This document shows positions 40,290 through 51,278 of a DNA stretch of 64,000 nucleotides, in pieces. Position 1 is the stretch's first letter. Each line of letters begins with the position of its first letter. The position numbers and the translations under genes are program-made. Below the pieces are notes generated by a model, which searched no databases, was not told the DNA's origin, and was given only the letters and a program-made list of their open reading frames with translations. Source of the stretch: Arion vulgaris (taxonomy: Eukaryota > Mollusca > Gastropoda > Stylommatophora > Arionidae); the NCBI GenBank assembly GCA_020796225.1, contig CM036760.1:5250001-5314000 (forward strand), given 5' to 3'.

Positions 40290-42945
40290 ATCTGATAATT
40301 TTTTGGTTTTTCTTTATGTAACCAGGCCTTTTTATTCCATCCATTTGACAAAGTCTAAATTCTTAGTTTTTTATGGTCAATTTATTTGTTTTTCTAATAG
40401 TGACCTGGTTTATTTTTTTCTTGATGTGACCACCTCTATTTTTTATGAGACGGGAGTATTTTTGTTTTATTTTATGTGGCCAAGTCTATTTTTGTGCTCC
40501 TTGTGACCAGGTCTATTTATTTCTTGGTGTGCCAGGTCTCTTTTTTTATGTGACCATGTGTATTATTTGTTTTTCTTGATGTGACTAGTTCTTTCTGTTT
40601 TCTTTGATGTGACCAGGTCTATTTGTTTTTCTTGATGTGACTAGTTCTATTTATTTTCTTGATGTAACTAGTTCTATTTGTTTTTCTTGATGTGACCAGC
40701 TCTATTTTATTTTTCTTGATGTGACCAGCTCTATTTTATTTTTCTTGATGTGACCAGGTCTATTTGTTTTTCTTGATGTGACCAGGTCTATTTGTTTTTC
40801 TTGATGTGACCAGGTCTATTTGTTTTTCTTGATGTGACTAGTTCTATTTGTTTTTCTTGATGTGACCAGCTCTATTTTATTTGTCTTGATGTGACAAGGT
40901 TTATTTTATTTTTCTTGATGTGACCAGCTCTATTTTATTTTTCTTGGTGTGACTAGTTCTATTTGTTTTTCTTGATGTGACCAGGTATATTTATTTTTCT
41001 TGATGTGACCAGGTCTATTTGTTTTTCTTGATGTGACTAGTTCTATTTGTTTTTCTTGATGTGACCAGGTCTATTTGTTTTGCTTGATGTGACTAGTTCT
41101 ATTTGTTTTTCTTGATGTGACCAGCTCTATTTTATTTTTTTTGATGTGACTAGTTCTATTTATTTTTCTTGATGTGACTAGTTCTATTTGTTTTTCTTGA
41201 TGTGACCAGGTCTATTTGTTTTTCTTGATGTGACCGGTCTTTTTACTTTTCTTGATGTGACTAGTTCTATTTGTTTTTCTTGATGTGACCAGGTCTATTT
41301 GTTTTTCTTGATGTGACTAGTTCTATTTATTTTTCTTGATGTGACCAGGTCTATTTGTTTTTCTTGATGTGACCAGCTCTATTTTATTTTTTTTGATGTG
41401 ACTAGTTCTATTTATTTTTCTTGATATGACTAGTTCTATTTGTTTTTCTTGATGTGACCAAGTCTATTTGTTTTTCTTGATGTGACCGGGTCTTTTTTAT
41501 TTTTCTTGATGTGACCAGGTCTATTTATTTTATTTTTCTTGATGTGACCAGGTCTATTTATTTTATTTTTCTTGATGTGACCAGGTCTAGGTGTTTTATT
41601 TTTCTTGATGTGACCAGGTGTAGGTGTTTTATTTTTTTGATGTGACCAGGTCTAGGTGTTTTATTTTTCTTGATGTGACCAGGTCTAGGTGTTTTAAATT
41701 TCTTGATGTGACCAGGTCTAGGTGTTTTATTTTTCTTGATGTGACCAGGTCCATTTATTTTCATTGATGTGACCATTTCTATTTATTTTCCTTGATGTAA
41801 CCAGGTTGTTTTTTCTTAATGTGACCAGGTCTATTGTTTTTCTTGATGTGACCAGGTCTATTTTTTCTTGATGTGACCAGGTCTATTTTTTCTTGATGTG
41901 ACCAGGTCTATTGTTTTTTCTTGATGTGACCAGGTCTAATTGTTTTTCTTAACTCTTACAATACGCATACTAAAACCGCCTTTTACGCACTGTTTTTGAG
42001 GAACAAATTTTAAGGCGCAGGTGTCCTTACAAAATTTGTTATAACTTTCTTGTATTCAACAGCAGATACAAACTGCATACACCAAAGTGTGCGCAATTGA
42101 AAGATCTATTACAAACACCCACTTGCTGTATTTGAATTTTAAAATACACTTAAAGCATTAAATGTATTTAGGAAGTTAAAACAAGTGGTTAGAATCATAT
42201 GGTCCGTGAAGTGGCTTTTCGTAAATGGGAACTAACTTTATGGTCTGTCAGGTGGCGTTCGTATGTAAGAGTTAATGTGACCAGGTCTATTTGTTTTTCT
42301 TGATGTGACCAGGTCTTTTTGTTTTTCTTGATGTGACCAGGTCTATTTGTTTTTCTTGATGTGACCAGGTCTATTTGTTTTTCTTGATGTGACTAGGCCT
42401 ATTCTGTTTTGATATGACGTGATCTATTTTTTCTTGACGTGATCATGTGTATTTTGGTGTGTGTTTTTATGTGACCAGGTCTATTAAATTTTTTCTGATG
42501 TGACCAGGTCTATTTGTTTTATATTTCGTGATGTGACCAGGTCTTTTTAATTTTTATTGATGTGACCAGGTCTATTTTTTTTTTTTCATGTTACCAGGTT
42601 TATTTGTTTTTATTTTTCTTGATGTGGCCAGTTCTAGGTGTTTTATTTTTCTTGATGTGACCAGGTCTATTTGTTTTATTTTTCTTGATGTGACCAGGTC
42701 TATTTGTTTTATTTTTCTTGATGTGACCAGGTCTAGGTGTTTTATTTTTCTTGATGTGACCAGGTCTATTTATTTTATTTTTCTTGATGTGACCAGGTCT
42801 ATTTGTTTTATTTTTCCTGATGTGATCGGTCTATTTGTTTATTTTTCTTGATGTGACCAGGTCTATTGTTTTATTTTTCCTGATGTGACCGGCTATTTGT
42901 TTTATTTTCTTGATGTGACCAGGTCTTTTTATTTTTCTTGATGTG
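40290..42945. repeat. 28-bp minisatellite, about 2.6 kb
   Basis: Dozens of units of ttcttgatgtgaccaggtct plus atttgttt, with variants gactagttctatt, gaccagctctattttatt and ggtctaggtgtttta in separate blocks. It is interrupted once by a TTAA MITE at 41953-42271. Open frames on both strands (for example 42588-42851) are by-products. Left-edge units near 40290-40520 are degenerate. Confidence 0.95.
41953..42271. mobile_element. TTAA MITE inside the 28-bp array, family 4
   Basis: TTAA at 41949-41952 and 42272-42275 with inverted ends ctcttacaatacgcatac and gttcgtatgtaagag. Removing it and one TTAA rejoins ttttcttaatgtgaccagg, a normal repeat unit with one change. Confidence 0.9.
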
Positions 42946-43430
42946 ACCATTAATGTTTGATTATTTGACTATGACCTTGTGTTTAATTTTGTAACAGTAT
43001 TAATGCTACATTGACTGTTATTGCTGTCATTTTATCATGAATGGTCATCCTTCTTGTTATACTATTATTATGTATTTTACTGTTTAACTATATGTAATAC
43101 ATGTATGAATAATACTAACTTGTGTAAGGAGTATAGTTTTGTATGACTCTTTCACGCTGTATGTCTTGTATCTGTGAGTGAAAGAGAGAGAGAGAGCAAA
43201 TTAAATCTGATATCTGAATCGAACTTCAAAATGCTCCTGGATAACCAGTATGAAGGGATTCAGTATAGAGCTGATTATGAAAGGTATGCATGCTAATGGT
43301 TCCTATAGCTCAGTTACTAAATATGCATTTATTTAGTCATCCCATGCAATCTCCACCTCTTTTATATTTTTTTTTTCCATCTAAATTCATAAAATGTCAG
43401 GGTAAACTCCTGAAATCACTCGATACCTTT
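42946..43430. other. AT-rich unassigned sequence with a short (GA)n
   Basis: gaaagagagagagagagc near 43180 could be the tail of a truncated Repeat-E. Nothing else recognised. Confidence 0.35.
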
Positions 43431-43434
43431 CTCA

Positions 43435-43650
43435 GCTCCTTAAAAACCCTAAATATTTCTCACTCCTAAAATCTAAATTTCTAAACTCCTAAAATCTAAA
43501 TTTCTCACCTCCTGAAATCTAAATTTCTCAACTCCTAAAATCTAAATTTCTCAACTCCTGAAATCTAAATTTCTTAACTCCTAAAATCTAAATTTCTCAA
43601 CTCCTGAAATCTAAATTTCTCAATTCCTAAAATCTAAATTTATCATCTCC
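43435..43650. repeat. 23-bp minisatellite
   Basis: About nine units of ctcctaaaatctaaatttct plus caa, with ctcctgaaat alternating, which suggests a 46-bp higher-order unit. Confidence 0.92.
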
Positions 43651-43937
43651 GGAAATTTCATGGTAAATTTCGTAATTCCTGAATCTTAAATATAGCAAGC
43701 ATTCACTGATTGCAGTTTCGTCATTTACAATTTAGTTGCTAGTGAGTACATTATGTTACCCTTGTTCATATCTAACCTCATCACTGTCAGTATACTTGCA
43801 CTTCACTATCTACTGGGTGAAGCTGAGTTTACTCAGTGCAGAGAAGTCGATTCTAGTCTACAATAAGAAATCAATAGAAACAGTAGAAATATATTGAACA
43901 ACTTGAGACAGATATCAACGTCTAAATCAATAAATAA

Positions 43938-44110
43938 TACTTCTTCTTCTTCGATCGCTCCATATCGACCACTTGTTAACCACTCTGTGTGATTTGTATA
44001 TGATATGAGCCTAAGAGCGATTGTACGTTGTGACTACAAGTAGGAAAGCACTTCCGATTTCTGCGACGATTTTTATTTCTTAGCTTCAGGAAGTGCCCTT
44101 ACCCTAGGGC
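43938..44110 (-). mobile_element. SINE-D copy, truncated
   Basis: Minus 3' half: cttcttcttcgatcgctcca, atcgaccacttgttaaccac, gcctaagagcgattgtacg. The head is lost. Confidence 0.8.
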
Positions 44111-44319
44111 TCCTCGCGTAGCCTAACGTGAGAAACAATTAGTAAAAGGTGGCAGAACGGCAGCAGTAGAAATCTCATGTGTAAGCATTATGTGTCACGT
44201 GACATGAAGATATTGACGGAACCCTTAAATCCGGAATAAGGGCTTGTCAACCGCAACATATGTCGTGATATCAATAAGACATACTAACTGTCCAACCTTT
44301 TCCTTTTTCCCTCAATCCT

Positions 44320-44512
44320 GGTTTGTTTCACAACGTAAGGATAAGAAGATATTTCTAGAACTAGTCATTGTGTGCACTTCATAAATAGTGTCTTTCGTCG
44401 TCTTTGTTATCTCTGAAGTCTACCTTTCGCGTGACCGGCCTTTTGCTTTATATCCATTGTATCGGAGTAACATTGCTCTTTGAGGTGCACCACTAGCTGT
44501 CCCACCAATTTT
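44320..44512 (-). pseudogene. LINE-R C-terminal fragment
   Basis: The minus strand reads VHLKEQCYSDTMDIKQKAGH then AKGRLQR, homologous to 9690-10000. It continues to a gttgtgaaacaaaccagg end. Confidence 0.65.
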
Positions 44513-44514
44513 GG

Positions 44515-44587
44515 TTTAAAAGTACATTGGACCTGCATAGCTGAGAATCGTCGAACTGCTGAGACGCAGAGAAACGATGTGATGTGA

Positions 44588-44636
<49 letters not shown>

Positions 44637-45105
44637 CCATCATCATTGCACTTCGGTGAGTAACCATGTGTGCTCCGATCTCTTTCTTATACATGAAGAT
44701 CTCAGCTGCAGTACACGAACTCCGTAGCACCGGCGAGGTTCCCCGGTGTAATTTTGAAGATGATGAGAACATGTTGCATTAATAATAATCTTTTCTAATG
44801 AATTTGTCCCGGACAGCGGCTTTCCAGCCTGCTTTCCTCGATTTTGAACTGCCAAGGGTTTTCTTACGTTGTTAAATTGAACACGGGATCTATGTTTTAT
44901 CGCAGAGAAAACGAGCTAATCGAAAAGATAGAACACACAACACCCACATATCCAACCTTGATCATGTATATCCCACCTGTGGTAGGAGATTATGTTCCAG
45001 GATTGGACTTACATCACCCCCGCACACACCAGAGACGTGCAACAACCCACGTACCATGTTGTTGTCATCATCGCTTGAGATAGACAGCTATTACATTATT
45101 ATTTG
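44515..45105 (+). pseudogene. LINE 3' end (zinc-finger type) split by SINE-G
   Basis: AENRRTAETQRN before, and RRENELIEKIEHTTPTYPTL with a degraded finger after the insertion, match the contiguous reading at 31190-31440. Confidence 0.72.
44578..44900 (-). mobile_element. SINE-G, 5' truncated, with long (CAAT)n tail
   Basis: Twelve or so gattgatt units at 44587-44635 are the 3' tail on the minus strand (sense CAAT repeats). The body matches 58612-58930. Flanks cgcagagaaacga and cgcagagaaaacga form a near-perfect duplication of the LINE target. Confidence 0.82.
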
Positions 45106-45422
45106 GACATGGAATGCGACTCAATTTAAACACACACCAAAAAAAAAAAAAAGAACTGTCTTGATTAGATAATTGACATGCACAGTTGCAAGAAAAGTAA
45201 GTTCTTCAAACGCAGTAAATTTGCAACCAATGTACAAGAAATCGTTGTTAGTCCTGCGTCACTTCTGTTTACACATGATAGACAGAACTACGGTATTGAA
45301 TTAATAATAAATGGTGCAGACTATGAGCTTCTCTATTGACATATTTCATATTACATTGCATTTTATCACAGTACTTCTGAACATAGCAGAAGTGTCACCT
45401 TAATGTACACACCATTCGGAAT
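45106..45422. other. Unassigned sequence
   Basis: An A-run at 45140-45153 is present. No other feature recognised. Confidence 0.35.
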
Positions 45423-45430
45423 GTTACGCG

Positions 45431-45594
45431 CAGTGGCGGCTCGTGATTAAGTGCCAGTGGGGCCAGGCCCCATCAAAATAATGTGTAACGTGCATTTATT
45501 ATTTAATAAATTAAAATATAATCTAATCTAAAACCATGATTTTTCCAGAATTTGTGTCTGGCTCCACCAACAAAAAGATCACGAGCCGCCCCTG
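45431..45594. mobile_element. hAT-like MITE (cagtggcggctcgtgat), copy 1
   Basis: Ends cagtggcggctcgtgatt and gatcacgagccgcccctg; 8-bp flanks gttacgcg and attacgcg. 164 bp, non-coding. Confidence 0.88.
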
Positions 45595-45626
45595 ATTACG
45601 CGTATGTTGTTCTGTTTCTGGTTATA

Positions 45627-45862
45627 CTTCTTCTTCGAACGCTCCATATTGACCACTTGTTATCCACTTTGTGTGATTTGTATGTGATCTGAGCCTAAGA
45701 GCGATTGTACATTGTAACTACAAGTAGGAAAGCACATCCGATTTCCGCGACGCTTTTTATTTACTAGGGTAGCTTCCTTAATCCCTACACTAGTCGCCTC
45801 TTACGACATGTCTTGTAGGTCGCAGTGGTACTATTCTTTGCTTCCCTTGGCGGCCATGCGGC
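45627..45862 (-). mobile_element. SINE-D copy
   Basis: Minus copy from cttcttcgaacgctccatat to the head ggccgccaagggaagcaaag. Confidence 0.87.
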
Positions 45863-45875
45863 GACCATACAGGGT

Positions 45876-46012
45876 GGTTGTGGTTACACTCATCATTGTG
45901 CTGTATGTATGTGTCTGTGTTCTGGTTACACATCATCATGTGTGCTGTATGTATGTGTCTGTGTTCTGGTTACACATCATCATGTGTGTGTATGTATGTT
46001 CTGTGTTCTGGT
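45876..46012. repeat. 45-bp tandem repeat, about 3 units
   Basis: ctgtatgtatgtgtctgtgt plus tctggttacacatcatcatg, repeated about 2.8 times. Confidence 0.85.
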
Positions 46013-46084
46013 TGAAACTTCTATCACAGCTATAATCCAATAAGCCAGCAATATTACATATCAACTCACCCCAATCTTGAAACA

Positions 46085-46850
46085 CCCAGCAATTCGAATA
46101 GAGACTAAAAGTCATTATAAATGCTATCTTCATACCAACACTATGCTACCAATGCCAAACATGGAAACTGACAAAATAACAAGAAAGTGAAATTACCACA
46201 TGAGAAATGAGACGCTTGGGGAAAGCGGTAAATCTTCTTCTTCTTTGCGTTCGTTCTTTACGACCAATTTGAATCACTCTTTGTTATATGTTTGATCTTT
46301 GCCAAGAACGTGTATGAGTTGCACATTGGTTTGGTAGGCCCCTAAACGCATATACTTATACACGTTTAGGACACGTGCATCCGATTTCAGCCAAACCTCC
46401 TTAGTCGCCTCTTACGACATGCATGGCAGGTAACAGTGGTACTATTCTTCACACCCCAATTTTTGGCCCCGGTTACCACTCGGGCGAAGCGGTAAATAAA
46501 ACAGATCATATAAAAATGAAGAAATTAGATGAACAGTCAGAACAACTGTTGTTAGCTTCATTGAAAAACAGAGACTTAAATGGATTGGCCTCTTGGTGAG
46601 AATGAACCCGACTACACCAGTTGCAAGAGCTTACGACCTAAAAATGGAATCACCAAGAGGAAAGGGACAGACCAAGAAAAAGACGGATCACCGATGGAGT
46701 TACAGACATCTTAAAACTCCACAATATCACATCATATCAAGCGACCGAGCGGTGCACTACTTCTGAAACCGATCATCAGTTAAACATGCGACGTCTAACG
46801 TCAAAAGCAGAGAAGGACAAAAGGTTAAAAAAAAAAAAAAAAAGAAGTTT
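46085..46850 (+). pseudogene. LINE-R C-terminal relic split by SINE-C, with poly(A)
   Basis: Reads IINAIFIPTLCYQCQTWKLT before the SINE, and KQRLKWIGLLVRMNPTTPVA then GKGQTKKKTDHRWSYRH after it. An A-run (46827-46842) marks the 3' end. Confidence 0.78.
46234..46486 (-). mobile_element. SINE-C, full length, 11-bp TSD
   Basis: aagcggtaaat at 46223-46233 and 46487-46497 fixes the ends. Sense starts cgcccgagtggtaaccgggg and ends aacgcaaagaagaagaag. 253 bp; the reference copy for the family here. Confidence 0.93.
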
Positions 46851-47183
46851 CTATGTAGGGCTACCTTAGTGCAGAGGCGTTGATTCTGCCGATTTTTGCT
46901 ATGATCTACCCCCATCCCCAGTCTCTGTAAAAACGAAAGATGAGAATAGAATATCTATAGGCAAAGATCCGTGACTTTAAGCGATCCGATGAATAATACA
47001 TCTCCACGGGACTACATTTGTAGTCAAAATTGCCCATTCATCTTTTAAAAACTCATCGAGGCAAAACGGTTGCAGATCAAATGGATAAGAATCAGGGACA
47101 CGGGATGTTCTTTTTTTTCACTTTTCTTTAAACACGCGCCACCTAATTTAAACCGCGAGCTTTTGGTATGATTTTATTGTTAC
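46851..47183. other. Unassigned, apparently low-copy sequence
   Basis: No repeat family recognised. It could be intronic to the candidate minus-strand exon at 47184-47390. Confidence 0.3.
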
Positions 47184-47390
47184 CTCAAGATCATTGGCTT
47201 CTGTAGTCAAGCAATTATAATGCTGGCTTGGCAATATAAAATTGCCAGAAAAGTCTCCACCAGAAGCACGGCTCGCTACCCCCAATTGTGAACTTATTTC
47301 CTGAGTTGGGTTAATGCAAGTGTTTGATCTATCAGAAAAACCATAAACATCATTAAACATAACAAACACAAAGAATGCTAAGAATCTCAT
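47184..47390 (-). CDS. Candidate first exon of a secreted protein with a lectin-like (F5/8-type) motif
   Basis: On the minus strand, ATG at 47390-47388 is preceded by an in-frame TAG. 69 codons lead to a donor-like gag|gtaaca at 47184, phase 0. The N-terminus MRFLAFFVFVMFNDVYG resembles a signal peptide. After it come NTCINPTQEISSQLG, VASRASGGDFSGNFIL and NCLTTEANDLE. The order N-x-T-x-x-S-S ... A-S-R-A-x-G-G ... C-x-T-x-E resembles galactose-binding (fucolectin/discoidin-type) domains, common in molluscan surface proteins; the resemblance is weak. If unspliced, the frame stops after 15 more residues. No further exon was found. Confidence 0.35.
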
Positions 47391-47437
47391 CCAGACCACA
47401 CGCTTCAAGAGCTAGTCCAGTTCTTGTCAAAAGAGTG

Positions 47438-47680
47438 GCAGTGCATCATCTTCAGATCTCTCGCTAAGTCGTTGTCTTGCGTTTCGAAGGCCGCGGTTCG
47501 AATCCGGGATTCTGTTCATGTGTGCATTTTTTAAGAGACCCTTAATATTTTTGCCGGACCTATTGAGTTCGTGCTTTGTGCAATACTCTCGGCAGGTGAC
47601 GTACACTTTCTGCGGAGATGGACCCATCCATATTGGATAAAACCAGGTGCAATGAAGTCAATCCTTCGACTTTAGAAACT
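47438..47680 (+). mobile_element. SINE-B copy
   Basis: tRNA-like head tctctcgctaagtcgttgtc and gcggttcgaatccgggat, body ttgtgcaatactctcggcag, 3' end caatgaagtcaatccttcga. It lies just upstream of the candidate exon at 47390. Confidence 0.9.
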
Positions 47681-47839
47681 TCAGAAAGTCATGTGTGTGC
47701 TACGTCAGAAAATGCGCAGGTCATTCCACATCGGCTATCCAGCGATGTGCCCATATGACACCGCACTAGAAAACGTTGACAACATACTTCAGACACGTAG
47801 ACTATATGCAGTTTTAAGAAAAAAACGAAGGGGAGTGAT

Positions 47840-48278
47840 TTTGAGGAGTCTGGTGGCGTAGAGATAAAGTGCTTGCCTTATGCTCCAATGGAACTCGATT
47901 CGTTCCCTGAGTGAAGCTATCGGAATTTTCCCAGAATTTTTAATCTTAGTGTAGGGAAGATCGAGTTCCTAGACCTATCAGAGATAGAAGACAAAACGTT
48001 GGTACTGTGATCAAGTTGAACACGTAAAAGCAACCTTGGCAGTTGAAAATCAATAAGAATTGGCTGTAACGCCGTTGCGCGTACACATTAAAAACGATAA
48101 ATTTCTACAAAAATGTGTACCATCTTCAAAATTATATCTGAGACCCTCTCCGGTGCTATGCAGTTTGTGCACTACCGATAAAAGAAATGTATGCGTAAAA
48201 AGAGATTGAAGACACATGGTTATTTGCTGAAGTGCAATGATGATAGTTCTATCAATCAATCAAGAAACAAACAAACAG
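47840..48278 (+). mobile_element. SINE-G, full length
   Basis: Head tctggtggcgtagagataaa (A box) and aactcgattcgttccctg (B box); body cctagacctatcagagatag, cacgtaaaagcaaccttggc; 3' end gtgcaatgatgatagttc with tatcaatcaatcaa tail. About 435 bp. Confidence 0.85.
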
Positions 48279-48494
48279 TGGCCCACTTATATTCCACTCG
48301 AGATAAAACGGTATTACACAAGAGAAGACTTGAACAGCACCATAAGCTTTTCATCACAGCTACTGGTCTCTTAACATAGATTGACTGTCAAAAAGAACAA
48401 TAAAGTAGAAGGTCGTGAATGTTTGCGAAGAATATAATTGATAAGCACACCTCCAAAAGTTAAGGAAGAATATGCAATGACTAACACAACAAAC

Positions 48495-48735
48495 AGGGTT
48501 TAAAGGGTTTAAAACCGAAAGATTGACTTATTGCACCGGGTTTTACCTCATACGGCTCGGTCCCTCTCCACAGAAATGGCACGCCACCTGCAGAGAGTAT
48601 TGCACAAAGCACGAACTCCGTAGCTCCAGCAACAATCCTAGGGTCTCTGGGAAAAACTGCACTCGTGAACAGAATGGCGCGGTCCGGACTCGAGCCCACG
48701 ACCTTCGACTCACAAGGCAAAGGGCTTAATCACTT
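48495..48735 (-). mobile_element. SINE-B copy
   Basis: Minus full copy from gaaagattgacttattgcac to the head gattaagccctttgccttgt and ggtcgtgggctcgagtcc. Confidence 0.88.
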
Positions 48736-48852
48736 GTAGGCGAATACTGGCACACGTAAATCGCTCTTAGGCTCAAATCACATACAAATCACAAAAAGTG
48801 GTTAACAAGCGCTCGATATGGAGCGTTCAATGAAGACGAAGAAGAAATGGCA
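48736..48852 (+). mobile_element. SINE-D 3' fragment
   Basis: tcgctcttaggctcaaatca, aaaaagtggttaacaagcgc, gaagacgaagaagaaatgg. It abuts the SINE-B head. Confidence 0.8.
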
Positions 48853-49106
48853 CGCAAGACTCCCTCCACTACAAGATATTGGCCTCATGGGGGTGACACT
48901 CCCTTATGTCCGGTTTTTTTCTTATGTAGGAAGGCGAACACACATTTTAGAAAAGCATACAGAAACCTGATGTGTTGTGTGATGACCTATAGCTCTATAG
49001 TTGCCTAACTGGCACAACAAACTCCTGCGATAAGACAAATCCCACAAATCCCCCAAAGCACATACGTACCGATCACAAAGCACATACCGATCACAAAGCA
49101 CATACA

Positions 49107-49259
49107 CAGTGACGCTCGTCATTAAGGGCCAGTGGGGCCGGGCACCACAAAAATAATGTATAACCTGTATTTATTATTTTGTAAATTAAAATATAGCAAC
49201 CCAAAACTATGAGAAAAGACATCTGGCCCTACCAACAAAAATGATCACAAGCCGCCACT
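49107..49259. mobile_element. hAT-like MITE, copy 2 (degenerate)
   Basis: cagtgacgctcgtcattaag to gatcacaagccgccactc matches the copies at 45431 and 49665. No clear 8-bp duplication. Confidence 0.75.
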
Positions 49260-49339
49260 CGCAAAGAGCGGTATAAAAAGTAATTTGTGTAAAGCGAACG
49301 AATAAAAGTGTTGTATCAGGGACCAAAAGAACAGGATTT

Positions 49340-49402
49340 GTTAGACATCTACTGCATCAAATTTTTGATGTGTAGACGGCACACGATGATGATGATGATG
49401 AG
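49340..49402 (+). mobile_element. Short LINE 3' end with (GAT)n tail
   Basis: gtgtagacggcacacgatga followed by tgatgatgatgag resembles the LINE-R 3' end at 22615-22640 and 55728-55758. Very short. Confidence 0.4.
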
Positions 49403-49664
49403 CTATTAAAAGTGACACTATCATTTTAGCAAAATTTACCAGCAGTGTTGCACGCACAGACACAAGATCTTAGATGAACTACTGACGCTAAATTTATTTA
49501 TACACTCTGAATTTATATCATCTAATGTGAGGATGCATTACCTGCAGACTCAGTCAAGCGTGAAGAAAGCTGTTATTTCATTTTTATCCAGGTAAATATG
49601 TTCATGTTGCATTGTGTGGTTCTAATGTATTTCCACTATACCAAATCTAATAATATATTAGTGG

Positions 49665-49832
49665 CAGTGGCGGCTCGTCATTAAGGGCCAGTGGGGCCGG
49701 GCCCACCAAAAATAATGTGTAACGTGTATTTATTAGTTAATAAATTAAAATACAACCTAACCCAAAAAAATGATTTTTTCCAGAAAATTTTAGTCTGACC
49801 CCACCAACAAAAACGATCACGAGCCGCCACTG
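49665..49832. mobile_element. hAT-like MITE, copy 3, perfect 8-bp TSD
   Basis: attagtgg at 49657-49664 and 49833-49840. Ends cagtggcggctcgtcatt and gatcacgagccgccactg. 168 bp. Confidence 0.93.
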
Positions 49833-50387
49833 ATTAGTGGTATCCGTTTTTCAAATGTTGTCATAGTCGGTAGCGTGGTTGAATGACAAGATTTCATCTC
49901 CAACTAAATTTTCACAATGCTTGCGTCTCAAATAGCTCTGGGGACAACACAGTACAGCTTTTGTCATTCATGTTGTGACATTATTAACCTAACAGGAAAT
50001 AGGTATGTCTCTGGCGTCTCATAACTAGATGCTTCGGATAGATGTGGTCGCTACCCTTGCAAGGCAGTTCTCCAACAAGAAAACTGGTTTCAAACCTTTG
50101 CTGCCTTGCAGAAATATCCATTCACGTATACTCGTAATCCCCCTTCCCCCGCCACCCTTTTTGTACTTGTCCAGTTTGAATGAATATCAGTGTCCAGTAA
50201 TTATAAGGTCTCCAGCTCAAGTGAAAAATTCTCGGAAATCAGACCACTCGCGTCACGTGACCCTTTCATTCAAGTATTGTTAAATAAAGATGAATTCATT
50301 TCAAAATCAATACAACATGAGACTGCTAGGTTACATTAGTTTACAAATAATTTTAACGCTAATTTATGTTAGTATTGCAAACATTTT

Positions 50388-51278
50388 GGGCAGTACCAAC
50401 AGAGAATTGATGGCGGTAGTACAAAAATCATAGAAAATTCAATTTTAAAGATATAGGTGCCATATTTTCACACATAATGGACACACTATTAAGCTATCAC
50501 AGCAAGTAAATGCCTCAGGGGTCTAGTATGTACATTTGAGTGCAAGAATTTTTTTTTCATAAAAATTGAATTCACACATGCGGAAAATTAAGATGGTACT
50601 TTTTACAGACTTTTAAGCAAACGGTACAAACAAACTCATTCAAATTTAAACAGCATACACACAAATGGTGTAGGTTTCGTAGGAACTAGGGAAAATAGTT
50701 AGATGGCGTGGCAGCATCCTGTGAAAGAGCAAAGATAACAATCAACAAGCCACAGAACAGCGCAAGACAAAAAGAAAACCACGACACTGGGCAACAACCC
50801 GGTAGCAGTGTGACGACAAAGAAGAAGAAGAAGGAAAATAGTTTATAATGAATAGTTGTTTTTTGGCACTTGAAATTTGTCTTAAATATGGTTTGAAAAT
50901 TGTCAGCTTTAAAAAATCATAGAAATGAATATATTAAGATGTTTTAACTCTCTAGAATACAGAGAGGAGCCATAGTAGTGTAAATAACATGCTAAATTTC
51001 ATTCTGATTGGTTTATAATTGACAAAGTTATGATGTAAAGATGACAGATAACTGATAATTTTGGAACAAAATCACAAACATATTTTTGTCACATGTTTAC
51101 CTCAATGACTCCCAGAAGACGTCGTCATCTATGAGTCATGATAACTCAGAAGCTATTTAACTAATTGTAAAAATTTAAACATAAATGTGTAGAAAATTGG
51201 GTAATCTTTAATTTGATACCAAGTTTGTTATGATATTTAAAAATCACATTTTTTCTAATATCCCTGGTGGTACTTCCC
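50388..51278. mobile_element. Candidate non-autonomous DNA transposon
   Basis: Inverted ends of about 13-15 bp as described for the host repeat. AT-rich and non-coding, with a LINE fragment nested at 50701-50832. The target duplication is unclear (perhaps tt or ttt). Superfamily unknown. Confidence 0.5.
50701..50832 (+). mobile_element. Short LINE 3'-end insertion with 11-bp TSD
   Basis: ggaaaatagtt at 50690-50700 and 50833-50843. 132 bp ending in the hairpin (acactgggcaacaaccc ... cagtgt) and gacaaagaagaagaagaa. Same 3' terminus as 34788-34870. Confidence 0.9.

Noticed and set aside
42588..42851. Hydrophobic repeat protein (LDVTRSICFIF)
   Set aside because: Translation of the 28-bp minisatellite; equally open on the other strand at 41558-41776.
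47840..47900. Genuine tRNA gene
   Set aside because: The A- and B-box-like segments belong to the head of SINE-G and no full cloverleaf was evident. The same applies to SINE-A, -B and -F heads and 15542-15620.
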